64,000 nucleotides of DNA, from assembly GCF_014384895.1 (NCBI RefSeq), contig NZ_JACRSQ010000004.1, positions 139,962 through 203,961 of the forward strand, given 5' to 3'. Positions 7,883 through 16,663 of the stretch are shown in pieces (within the stretch, counting starts at the first letter, position 1; every line of letters starts with the position of its first letter). Both the position numbers and the translations under genes were made by a program. Under the pieces are notes generated by a model. The model did no database searches. It saw only the letters and a program-made list of their open reading frames with translations, and had not been told where the DNA came from. The stretch is from Bianquea renquensis (GTDB lineage Bacteria > Bacillota > Clostridia > Lachnospirales > Bianqueaceae).

Positions 7883-10426
7883 ATGGGCCATTTTAAACCG
7901 GTTTTATTAAGCAGCCGAATTAGTGCAAACTATGTAAATCCTGGCGAAAGCCTCTGGGTAACGCTGGTCTGGCAAAATCAGGGGGACAATCCGGCGGAGC
8001 GAGATTTCCGTTTTTTTCTCAAAGGGAGGTATGGCCATCAGAGACGGCTTGAAGATAAAAGCTACGATTTTGTGGAAGAGGCGGAAGCGATGCCACAAAC
8101 TTCTTTCTGGTGTCCTGGCGAAACGGTTGCAGTGACGCTGAAATGGGATGTCCGGGGGGATTGGTCGGGAACCTACTGGCTGCGAGTGGGAATCATAGAT
8201 GAGGAGGGCTTTCTTATTCCCTTTTCCGGGGAAGAAGGCCGTACAGTGTATCATCAGGAAATCGGTTCCATCGATACTAGCTGGAATCTGGGACGCCCCT
8301 GGGTGATCCAGAATTCCGTCCCGGTGGAAAGGCAGTATAACCAGCGCCGGAATGCCACCACAGGCACCACAGAAAGGCAGTTCCTTGTCATCCAGGATGA
8401 GGCAAAGCTGGAATTGGGCGCGGATTCGCCGATCCTTTATGGTATCTATGATTCTGATGGAGGGTACCCCTTTACGCAGGCGTATCCCCGCGCCATTCTC
8501 CGGGACAGGGAAAGCGGGGCTATCTTCCGGGACAGGGAAGGCAGCTGTAAAACGGAGTACCGCTTGTGCCAACATGGGAAGCACGCGGCAGTTTACGAAG
8601 GGCGGGCGTTTGTCGGGGAAACCCTTGCGGCAGAATTTCAGGTGCTTGCCCAAGTGGAGAGACGCACGGCAAAACTGACCATACAAAGCAGAAAAGAGTA
8701 CGGGGACTATGAGCTGTTAGAGCTGAAATATAACAGCCTGGCTGAAATGAAGCAGGGGTATCTTGTAGATTTCTGGGGTTCCGGCCGCCTAGTACCCATT
8801 GAAAAGGCGACCCCACTATTTTTCGAGAAGAGGTACGATGTCCGCAACGCCGCTGTTTTATATGACGACCGCGGCATGATATTGGTGGAGAGTGCGCATA
8901 TAGACAGCAGGATCACAACCGGTGTATTTTCGGTTGACGGCGTTTCCCGAGGGTTTGTCGGCGGATCGATAGTTTCAAGGGTAATGGCAGAGAAGGGAAT
9001 TCCGAGTATTCCGGTCCAGAAAGCGCCTGTCTTTACCATTGAATTGGCCGATCTGAAAGGAAAACAACCCGATTGGAAAGTTGCCGCTGTGCTGCTCCGA
9101 CGGGGAGTCAAGGCCAACGGCGCACGAGACCTCTACCGACACTGCTACTTCTACAAACAGCTGGCTACATGGGGACCTATGCCGGAAGAAAAGTTCCGTC
9201 TGGGGGATCCGCATCCCCTCACGCAGAATCTATTTAAGACCGTGACGTTTTCCCAGATTGCAGAAAATGTGAGGCAATTTTCCAACTTGACCGATCATGT
9301 AAAGCAGGTCATGTATGTCACGGGCTGGCAGAAGGGAGGGTTTGACAACACATATCCAGAGCCTTACGATGCGGAGGAGCGGTGTGGCGGATTGGACGGC
9401 CTCCGGAATTGTCTGGAGGAGTCGCGGCGATATAACACGTTCATCGGGCTTCACGACAATTTCGACGATATAGCATCGGCCAAGATCGAGTCCTTTCCTT
9501 GCGCTGCTCTGGACGAGAGGGGCGAGAAATGGAGAGGATGGATGTGGGCGGCCGGTATGACTTATATTATGGGAGTAAAGAAATATGCTGCCAGCGGCCT
9601 AATGCAGGAGCGGATCCGAAGGATGATGAATTTACTGCCCTTAAAGGATACATATCATCTGGATGTTCTGACCGCTGAAGTGTGCCGGTATGATTTTGAT
9701 CCCGCCCATCCGGCTTCCGCGGAGGACAGCTTCCGCGCGAAAATGCAGATTGTAGAGGAATTTAACCGGTATGGGATCGATGTGACCAGTGAAATGCTTA
9801 CCCATCCGGCGGTGGGGAAGATCGGGTTTGCCCTCCATAACCGCTTCGATACTCTGGGGACGTTTATCCCGGGAGATCAATTTATCCCTCTGGTGCAGAT
9901 GATCTATCATGGGATAATTGGTTACTGTGCGCCCAGCCGCAGCAAAAGTGAGATACTTTGGAGTTTGCTCCTGGGCGGCCAGACCTTCTATGAGGAGGAC
10001 ATTACCGGAGAGTTATGTGTCAGCCGTTATTACAGCAATAACGTACCGGCTATGTTGCTGTATGATAAGCCGATGACGGATTTCCGGTGGGAAGGCAGCC
10101 AGGCAAGGAGCGAGTTTGGCGAAGGAAGCTATATAGAAGTTGATTTTGCCGCAGAAACCTACCGTGTGGTCGTTGATGGACGGCTGATCGGGAAGGATTT
10201 TACGACATTTGTAAAGGGACCTAGAGATGGATATTTAGCCTACTCCTTCTCAGGCGGCCGGATGGCGTATCCACTGCCGGAGGAATTTTCAGCCGCGGCG
10301 GAGCCGAAAGCAGTTTGTCTAACGACAGAAGGGGAAGGCGCAGGGATAAACTGCTTTGTGGAAAACGGGAATCTTGTTATGGATATGCCGGCAATGATTC
10401 CAGTAAAAATCACGGCGATCCACTGA
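7883..10426 (+). CDS. Large protein of unassigned family, possible glycoside-hydrolase-like barrel
   Basis: An 847-aa protein with no signal peptide, preceded by AAAAGGAGGG. Residues ~1-130 form a beta-sandwich-like domain (VNPGESLWVTLVWQNQGDNP, YWLRVGIIDEEG). The middle (~130-420) is a second beta-rich region. Residues ~430-720 look like an alpha/beta barrel: KQVMYVTGWQKGGFDNTYPE, NTFIGLHDNFDDI, TYHLDVLTAEVCRYDFDPAHP and GIDVTSEMLTHP. These patterns faintly resemble GH101/DUF5696-type proteins, in which Asp and Glu on neighbouring strands act in catalysis; here Asp in HLDVLTAE and Glu in TSEML are candidates. The C-terminus is beta-rich. Position between the beta-helix and GH116 genes supports a role in intracellular glycan breakdown. 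The family call is tentative. Confidence 0.6.
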   Translation: MGHFKPVLLSSRISANYVNPGESLWVTLVWQNQGDNPAERDFRFFLKGRYGHQRRLEDKSYDFVEEAEAMPQTSFWCPGETVAVTLKWDVRGDWSGTYWLRVGIIDEEGFLIPFSGEEGRTVYHQEIGSIDTSWNLGRPWVIQNSVPVERQYNQRRNATTGTTERQFLVIQDEAKLELGADSPILYGIYDSDGGYPFTQAYPRAILRDRESGAIFRDREGSCKTEYRLCQHGKHAAVYEGRAFVGETLAAEFQVLAQVERRTAKLTIQSRKEYGDYELLELKYNSLAEMKQGYLVDFWGSGRLVPIEKATPLFFEKRYDVRNAAVLYDDRGMILVESAHIDSRITTGVFSVDGVSRGFVGGSIVSRVMAEKGIPSIPVQKAPVFTIELADLKGKQPDWKVAAVLLRRGVKANGARDLYRHCYFYKQLATWGPMPEEKFRLGDPHPLTQNLFKTVTFSQIAENVRQFSNLTDHVKQVMYVTGWQKGGFDNTYPEPYDAEERCGGLDGLRNCLEESRRYNTFIGLHDNFDDIASAKIESFPCAALDERGEKWRGWMWAAGMTYIMGVKKYAASGLMQERIRRMMNLLPLKDTYHLDVLTAEVCRYDFDPAHPASAEDSFRAKMQIVEEFNRYGIDVTSEMLTHPAVGKIGFALHNRFDTLGTFIPGDQFIPLVQMIYHGIIGYCAPSRSKSEILWSLLLGGQTFYEEDITGELCVSRYYSNNVPAMLLYDKPMTDFRWEGSQARSEFGEGSYIEVDFAAETYRVVVDGRLIGKDFTTFVKGPRDGYLAYSFSGGRMAYPLPEEFSAAAEPKAVCLTTEGEGAGINCFVENGNLVMDMPAMIPVKITAIH

Positions 10427-10494
10427 ATCGATAGGCGTCATAGCGCAGGGAAACAGACGTCCTATGGACAAACTAAGGATATAAGGAGAATGAA

Positions 10495-12918
10495 ATGAGA
10501 TCGATCGTAAACGGTGTGCCAGAATATTCCGGACAGAATTTGGATTACATTGGGTTCCCGCTCGGCGGACTCGGAGCGGGGAATATCTGCATCCAGGGAA
10601 CCGGTGCTCTGAGTGGTTTTTCAATCCGTAACCAGCCGGATTATTACTTCGAGCCAAATGTATTGTCCGCAATTTGCGTGAAGGAACCTGGAGGGAACAT
10701 TGCAAGGGTACTGGAAGGACCTGTGCCAAAGCCGAAAATATTTGGCGGGGCGCTACAATCTCCTGCTGCGCAGGGGAAAGGTGGCGGAGCCGGTGAAAAT
10801 CTCTACGGCTTGCCTCGATGCCAAAAAGCGGTTTTCCGCTCCCGTTTCCCCTTTGCTGAGGTGGAACTTGAGGACCCGGTGCTGCCGGTTACAGTGTCCG
10901 TCACGGCGTGGAGCCCCTTTATTCCAGGAAATGAAGATGATTCCAGCCTCCCTGCCGGTTTCCTGACCTTCTGTTTTTATAATGTGTCGAATCACCCCGT
11001 AGATGCCGTTTATTATTTCTGCTCTGAAAATATGATGCGGAAGAACAAGGAGCACTCCGCCTATCCCATCCCCGATGGCTTTGTGCTGCACCAGGAGGGC
11101 AGTGAGAGTGAACCTTGGCTGGAGGGGAGCTTCTGCGCTCAACTTCATGAGTCCTGTAATGTGGATACCGCCTGGTTTCGGGGTGGCTGGTTTGATGCCT
11201 ATACCATGCTTTGGAACGGAATCCAGCGAGGGGAAAGCCGTACTAAATGCCGGCCAGCCGGCCAAGACCCTGGCCAGGGAGCCATGCTTTCCCTGCCGTT
11301 TTATCTGGGACCCGGTGAAGAGAAGAAGATCACGCTCCAGCTCTGCTGGTATGTTCCCCACACCAACCTCCGCTGCTATGAAGAGGATCCTGACGTCATC
11401 CCCTCCCACCGGTTACAGACCTACAGTCCCTGGTACAGCGGACGCTTCGCATGTGTGGAGGAGGTTGCAGGGTATCTTTACGGAGAATATTCCCGCCTGT
11501 ATGGGGAAACGCACCGGTTTACAGAATGTTTTTATGATACCAATCTCCCCTCAGAGGCACTGGAAGCTGCGGCAGCCAACCTCAGCATACTGAAATCCCC
11601 CACGATTTTGCGGCAGACGGATGGACGTCTCTGGTGTTGGGAGGGGTGTATGGACCGCTGGGGATCCTGCATGGGTAGCTGCACCCATGTCTGGAACTAT
11701 GCCCAGGCGATCTGCAACCTATTTCCATCTTTGGAGCGGACTCTCCGGGAGACGGAATTCCTGGTCAGCCAGGACGAGCACGGTCACCAGAATTTCCGCA
11801 GCAGCCTACCCATCCGCCCATGCCGGCATGATTTCTATGCAGCATCGGACGGCCAACTGGGGGGATTGATTAAGCTTTACCGCGACTACACCATCTGCGG
11901 TGACTTGGAATGGCTGACAAAGCTCTGGCCGGCGGCGAAACAGAGTATGGAGTATTGTATCGCCACCTGGGATCCCGACGAGGAGGGCCTGCTACGGGAA
12001 CCCCATCATAATACCTATGACATTGAGTTTTGGGGACAGGACGGCATGTGCAGTTCTTTCTACCTTGGCGCGCTGGCTGCCATGGAGGCCATGGCAGCGG
12101 CATTAGGCGAGAGCGGGGAGCGCTATACTGCGCTGAGAGAAAAAGGAAGGGCGAAAATGCAACAGGAGCTCTTTAACGGGCGCTATTTTGAGCAGAAGGT
12201 CAGATGGAAGGATCTGAATGCTCAGATCTCTTGCGAGGGTTTGCCGGAGGAGGAGCTGGAACGGCTGGAGGAAGAAGGGCCGAAGTACCAGTACGGTGAA
12301 GGTTGCCTGTCTGACGGCGTGTTGGGCGCTTGGCTGGCCGAATTGGCGGGATTGCCAGAGATTATCGACCGTAACATGATAGAAAGTCACCTTCTCAGCG
12401 TTTTCCGCTACAATTTTAAGGACGATTTGTCCGGACACGCTAACCCACAACGTCCCGGTTATGCCTTGGGCAAAGAGGGCGGTCTGCTGCTGTGCACCTG
12501 GCCCAAAGGCGGAAAACCGTCTCTTCCTTTCGTTTACAGCGACGAAGTGTGGACCGGGATCGAGTACCAGGTGGCGACGCATCTGATGATGCACGGCTAT
12601 CTGGACCAGGCGGTACAGATCATACGGACCACCCGAAGCCGCTATGACGGGACGGTCCGCAACCCTTACGACGAATACGAGTGCGGCCACTGGTACGCCC
12701 GCGCCCTGGCATCCTATGCCTGTATCCAGGCATTCTCTGGGGCACGGTATGACGCCGCATCGAAAACGCTTTACCTGCACGCGGAACGCCCGAAAATGAC
12801 GCGGACCTTCCTTGCCACTTCCACGGGCTACGGAACACTAGTGGTCAACGGAGATCAAGTGGATCTCCAGGAGGTTTCCGGCAAAATCGAAGTGCATAAG
12901 ATCGTCCGTAAAGGATGA
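10495..12918 (+). CDS. GH116-family glycosidase (GBA2/DUF608 type)
   Basis: An 807-aa cytosolic enzyme of the GH116 type, the family of bacterial beta-glucosidases/beta-xylosidases and non-lysosomal glucosylceramidase. The N-terminal beta domain opens with GFPLGGLGAGNICIQGTG, a signature of the family. The C-terminal (alpha/alpha)6 catalytic domain holds RLWCWEG (Glu-383, candidate nucleophile) and HNTYDIEFWGQDG (Asp-509, candidate acid/base), then SDEVWTGIEYQVATHLM near the end. The length fits bacterial members. The start at ATG 10495 follows TATAAGGAGAA at 10480-10490, which is exactly complementary to 11 nt of the candidate small RNA at 20896-20988. It is the last gene of the enzyme block and ends at a shared terminator. 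Confidence 0.85.
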   Translation: MRSIVNGVPEYSGQNLDYIGFPLGGLGAGNICIQGTGALSGFSIRNQPDYYFEPNVLSAICVKEPGGNIARVLEGPVPKPKIFGGALQSPAAQGKGGGAGENLYGLPRCQKAVFRSRFPFAEVELEDPVLPVTVSVTAWSPFIPGNEDDSSLPAGFLTFCFYNVSNHPVDAVYYFCSENMMRKNKEHSAYPIPDGFVLHQEGSESEPWLEGSFCAQLHESCNVDTAWFRGGWFDAYTMLWNGIQRGESRTKCRPAGQDPGQGAMLSLPFYLGPGEEKKITLQLCWYVPHTNLRCYEEDPDVIPSHRLQTYSPWYSGRFACVEEVAGYLYGEYSRLYGETHRFTECFYDTNLPSEALEAAAANLSILKSPTILRQTDGRLWCWEGCMDRWGSCMGSCTHVWNYAQAICNLFPSLERTLRETEFLVSQDEHGHQNFRSSLPIRPCRHDFYAASDGQLGGLIKLYRDYTICGDLEWLTKLWPAAKQSMEYCIATWDPDEEGLLREPHHNTYDIEFWGQDGMCSSFYLGALAAMEAMAAALGESGERYTALREKGRAKMQQELFNGRYFEQKVRWKDLNAQISCEGLPEEELERLEEEGPKYQYGEGCLSDGVLGAWLAELAGLPEIIDRNMIESHLLSVFRYNFKDDLSGHANPQRPGYALGKEGGLLLCTWPKGGKPSLPFVYSDEVWTGIEYQVATHLMMHGYLDQAVQIIRTTRSRYDGTVRNPYDEYECGHWYARALASYACIQAFSGARYDAASKTLYLHAERPKMTRTFLATSTGYGTLVVNGDQVDLQEVSGKIEVHKIVRKG

Positions 12919-12948
12919 GGAGTTCCGATTGCCGGATGCTTTCCACGG

Positions 12949-13004
12949 CCAAAAGCGGAGCCGCCGCCCTGACAATTCTGGCAGTGCCTCCGCTCTTTTG
13001 GTTT
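12949..13004. terminator. Bidirectional terminator between the GH116 gene and the histidine kinase
   Basis: CCAAAAGCGGAG (12949-12960) pairs with CTCCGCTCTTTTGG (12988-13001) with a 2-nt bulge. T-rich flanks in both orientations suit the two converging transcription units. Confidence 0.7.
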
Positions 13005-13009
13005 CCCCT

Positions 13010-14668
13010 TTATTGTTGGGAGGATGAAGGGGATTCTTTAATTTTGGGAACGCGTATGGTTATTTGAGTGCCGGCGTTTATAGCACTTTTTATTTGAAAA
13101 TCGCATTGATCGTGAAAAAACATTTTGAGCCGTTGACATGAATTATAGATGCCGTATCCACTATATTGCCCTTGTATAGAGCCGTCCAGCAGGTTTTGAA
13201 GCTGTTCAGGCGTCATTCCCTGCCCATTGTCCTGAATCGAGATGAAAACAGAATCGCCGGAGGAGCGAATAGTCAGAGAGATGACCCCGTCGGATTTTCC
13301 GTTTATGCCGTGGAGAATTGCATTTTCAATAAAAGGCTGAAGTGTCAGTTTTTGGATCAGACAGGAGTGGATGGAAGGGTCAACTTCACAGATGAAATCA
13401 AATTCCATATCATAGGAAAAACGCTGTATCTTGACGTACTCCTGTACCATTTCCACTTCTTTGCTGATTGAAATAACATCTCGGCCACGGCTCAGCGTGA
13501 TCCGATAATAATGTACCAAAGAATCGATTATTTTTTCTACGGAGGGGTCGGAACTGGTGATTTTGATTGCCGATAGCGTGTTATAGAGGAAATGAGGGTT
13601 TATTTTTGCTTGCAGCAGCTCTAACTCGAGCTTTTGGTAATCGTGTTTCAGCTTATTCTCCGTTTCTAAATGGCGGTTTAGATTTTCAATCAATTGCTGA
13701 AATATTTTTGCCAGATTGCCGAATTCGTCCGTCTTTCCATCCAATCCGTCCAATAAGCAAATGCGCTCGCCCTGAAATTGAATATTGCTGACCAGCTCGT
13801 AAAGTCTGTTCGTCAGCGCTTTTACCACCAACTTTATAGCGACCAGTAAAATAACGCCAGATAGCAGGACCAATAGGCTGGCAGACAGCCAGATGTTTCT
13901 GTTTATTTCAGCCAGGCCTTCTTTGGGGAAGCAGGAGTACACGGAAAAGCCCATTACGGTCTCATGGGAAAGGATGATATGTGTTTTGCTCCGCTCATCG
14001 GGAAATACCTGCTCCGCAGTATATATATCGGTGTAGTGGCCGTTACGCGTATTGTAAATCAGAAGGGAGAGCAGGTTGTGAGGATAGTTGAGGTCATTTA
14101 ACAGAGAGCTCAATTCGGTGGTCGATTCGATGACTGCCAGTATGCCAGAGGGGGAGTTTATAACCTGGTAGTGTTTGAGACGCTGTCCGTCATCCGATAA
14201 GTAGAAAATATAAGAGGCACTGCTATGGTCCATCACATAGGTTTTCTCCTGTTCCCCCATATCGCGGATGGAGCGGATAATATCACCTTTAAAGATGCTG
14301 TCGTCGAAGGCATAGATGGTCAGAATATTGTAATAGGGATTTGTCTGATAAATCGCGTGGCAGGTGCGGCGCAGGTCCTCGTAAAAATCCAAAGTATCCA
14401 CCATGTCAGATAAACGTTTACCCTGCAAGTATTGGTACAGTTCTGGAATATTGGCTATGTACGCTGTATTTCGCCAGAGCTCTTCCATTGTATTGTCCAT
14501 CAGCGTGATATACTCATGAGCAGTATTTTTGTAATGATCACAGTAGCTTTTGACGCGGTCTTCGCGCTGCCCGGAAAAGATGAAAGAAATCAAGAAGATA
14601 AGCGGCACCATAGAAAATATGAAAATTACTGCCGTAAGCTTTATGCGGAAACGGTTATTCCCACTCAT
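13010..14668 (-). CDS. yesM: YesM-type sensor histidine kinase
   Basis: Membrane sensor of a two-component pair (552 aa from the second ATG, which fits GGGAGGG best; ATG 14671 is 3 nt upstream). One membrane segment lies near residues 10-32 and another near 258-282, with an extracytoplasmic sensor domain between them, then a linker (LVKALTNRLYELVSNIQ) and a cytosolic kinase. AKINPHFLYNTL carries the phosphorylated His-359 of the His_kinase family typical of YesM/LytS. The ATPase motif DNGQGM and a final GYGIYN loop are present. It overlaps the regulator gene by 14 nt, so the pair is translationally coupled. In Firmicutes such pairs commonly control neighbouring sugar-import and polysaccharide genes. 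Confidence 0.92.
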   Translation of the reverse strand: MSGNNRFRIKLTAVIFIFSMVPLIFLISFIFSGQREDRVKSYCDHYKNTAHEYITLMDNTMEELWRNTAYIANIPELYQYLQGKRLSDMVDTLDFYEDLRRTCHAIYQTNPYYNILTIYAFDDSIFKGDIIRSIRDMGEQEKTYVMDHSSASYIFYLSDDGQRLKHYQVINSPSGILAVIESTTELSSLLNDLNYPHNLLSLLIYNTRNGHYTDIYTAEQVFPDERSKTHIILSHETVMGFSVYSCFPKEGLAEINRNIWLSASLLVLLSGVILLVAIKLVVKALTNRLYELVSNIQFQGERICLLDGLDGKTDEFGNLAKIFQQLIENLNRHLETENKLKHDYQKLELELLQAKINPHFLYNTLSAIKITSSDPSVEKIIDSLVHYYRITLSRGRDVISISKEVEMVQEYVKIQRFSYDMEFDFICEVDPSIHSCLIQKLTLQPFIENAILHGINGKSDGVISLTIRSSGDSVFISIQDNGQGMTPEQLQNLLDGSIQGQYSGYGIYNSCQRLKMFFHDQCDFQIKSAINAGTQITIRVPKIKESPSSSQQ

Positions 14669-16313
14669 CATAGCCCTCCCCTTCGTTATGTACCATCATT
14701 CTTCGATAGTCGGCGGGGGTATGCCCTACATACTTTTTAAAAATAAGAGAAAAATGAGATTTGTTGTTGTAGCCCACCTGTTCCGCTACCGCACTTATTT
14801 TACAGCTCGGCATTTTTAGCAGATGCATAGCCTTTTTGATCCGATACTCCGTTAAATACTCAAAAATGCTTTTCCCGGTAATGCTTCGGAATACATTGTT
14901 GGAATAGCTGGCGCTAAAAAACACTTTTGCTGCAATTTCGCTTACGGTGATAGGCTCAGCGTAATTTTCTGCAATCACTTTCTTGATATCCGATACCAGT
15001 TGCCGGCCTTTACTGCTATTTTGTTTTTTCTGAAACTGAATGGTCTCAAAAATCACATTGCCAAGCAACTGTTTGATATTGTAGTACTTGTCAAAGGTTA
15101 GGACTTTATTCCAGAGTCCCATACTATCGGGAAAGAGCTCGCTGAATTTGATTCCGTCCTCCGAAAGCTGAAGCTCTACGATGGTGAGAAGGGTAAAGGC
15201 TAAACCGCGGATGCGGTTTTCGCTGTGATAATAATCGCTGGAAAAAAGTTTATCGATAAACGCTCCGATTTCATCGCGGGAGCCGCTGATGAATAGCGCT
15301 TTGATCCCTGTAGCAATCTCCTGTACTGTAACTCCGACTTTTGGGGGATCGTCCTGTGGTTCTTCAATCTCATGATACCAGATGATAGGGTTGATTTCCG
15401 TAAAGAAATTTGTATTCAACGCGGCAAGGCTCTGGGAGTAAAGGGTATCCGCCTGCAGTAGTTCGAATGAAAAATTGCTAATCCCAACTGCAACTTCACG
15501 ATTGATAGTGGCGGTGATCTCTTCTACAAGTCGTGTCGCCGTTTCGTCAATGCGCCGCTTAAGCGGGACCAAATCCTCTTCTTTTGGAAAAAACAACAGA
15601 CAGGAGAGTTGCTCAGATGATTTCGAAAATAACTGGACGGATTTGGCAAAAGAGAAATGGCTTGATAACATTTTGCGGGAGAAAAAGAAATTGTAATACT
15701 CTTTCCATGCCTCCGTTTTCTGTATAGGTTCTTTTTCCAGCTGAAATTTGATTGTGACTGCACAGATGAGGTCTAGGATATGGCGGTCCAGTTCTAAAAG
15801 TTTCATTTTTTCATGGATGTCCTGAATATTTGAAAAGGCGCCGTTGCACAGTTCAAAGAAGAACTGTTCCTGCAGTGTCTCGAGAGATTGGGAAAAAATT
15901 TTTTCCATAAAATCGCTCTTTGTGCGTTCCGCTTCCCTCTGATTTAAGCGGCTTACTGTTTTTGTTATGGTTTCTTCCAGCTCTTCGAGGATAAGAGGCT
16001 TTAATAAATAGGAGCAGGCCCGCATATCCACCGCTGCTCTCGCATACTCAAAATCTTCATGGCAGCTCATAAAGACCGTAAGCAAATCCGGATTGTACTC
16101 CAATGCCTTTGCCACCAGCTGGAATCCGTTTATTTGCGGCATAACAATATCTGTCAAAATAATGTCCGGCAGCAATTTTGGTATTTCCTCCAGTGCTAAA
16201 AGCGGATTATAAAATGTCCCAACGACATCGATCTGATAGTTTTCCCATTCCAGCGCTCCCTGTACGTATCGTAGCTCCCGTCTGTTATCGTCAATGATTA
16301 CCATCTTATACAT
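14655..16313 (-). CDS. yesN: YesN-type response regulator with AraC DNA-binding domain
   Basis: Partner of the kinase (552 aa). An N-terminal receiver domain (MYKMVIIDDN with Asp-8/Asp-9, phospho-acceptor Asp-55 in ILTDIVMP, Lys in SYLLKPL) is followed by a long linker of ~270 residues and a C-terminal AraC-type double helix-turn-helix (SEIAAKVFFSASYSNNVFRSITGKSIFEYLTEYRIKKAM, then AVAEQVGYNNKSHFSLIFKKYVGHTPADYR). The frame is open upstream to 16388, but ATG 16313 gives the normal receiver start; AAAGGG lies about 12 nt upstream of it. It is transcribed away from the large wall protein and probably activates the island's glycan genes. Confidence 0.92.
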   Translation of the reverse strand: MYKMVIIDDNRRELRYVQGALEWENYQIDVVGTFYNPLLALEEIPKLLPDIILTDIVMPQINGFQLVAKALEYNPDLLTVFMSCHEDFEYARAAVDMRACSYLLKPLILEELEETITKTVSRLNQREAERTKSDFMEKIFSQSLETLQEQFFFELCNGAFSNIQDIHEKMKLLELDRHILDLICAVTIKFQLEKEPIQKTEAWKEYYNFFFSRKMLSSHFSFAKSVQLFSKSSEQLSCLLFFPKEEDLVPLKRRIDETATRLVEEITATINREVAVGISNFSFELLQADTLYSQSLAALNTNFFTEINPIIWYHEIEEPQDDPPKVGVTVQEIATGIKALFISGSRDEIGAFIDKLFSSDYYHSENRIRGLAFTLLTIVELQLSEDGIKFSELFPDSMGLWNKVLTFDKYYNIKQLLGNVIFETIQFQKKQNSSKGRQLVSDIKKVIAENYAEPITVSEIAAKVFFSASYSNNVFRSITGKSIFEYLTEYRIKKAMHLLKMPSCKISAVAEQVGYNNKSHFSLIFKKYVGHTPADYRRMMVHNEGEGYDEWE

Positions 16314-16499
16314 AAGCGAATACATCCCTTTCCAATGCCTCAGTGCGAGGATAAACACGAATGTTGTCTTGAAAATTGACAGGTACAACAGATTCTATGA
16401 GTTTATCATAAAAATTTGGATGACACAAGTACGATTTTAGTTAATTTTGATACGGTTTTGATTGCTTTTTTTAATCGTTGATTTCGTTTCTGTATATTT

Positions 16500-16631
16500 G
16501 ATGAAGGGGCTTCCTATCGAAAAGCCTTTACAGTGAATATCCGTTACAAGACAGACGGTTCAGAGCTTCCTTTCCCATCGGGATCTGTTTATTATGATGG
16601 TAAGCAAGTCACGATTGCTCAAAGATGGTAA
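16500..16631 (+). pseudogene. Possible 3' fragment of a lost surface-protein gene
   Basis: This 43-codon frame has no good start codon but reads like coding sequence: it contains NIRYKTDGSELPFPSGSVYY and DGKQVTIAQRW and ends at TAA 16629-16631, 32 nt before the ATG of the wall-anchored protein. The pattern resembles a small beta-strand repeat domain of cell-surface proteins. It is out of frame with the downstream gene. The rest of 16314-16663 is AT-rich and should hold the divergent promoters of yesN and the wall protein; no convincing -35/-10 pair was found. Confidence 0.3.
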
Positions 16632-16663
16632 CGGATGTGGAAAAATGGAAAAGGAGGCTTACA

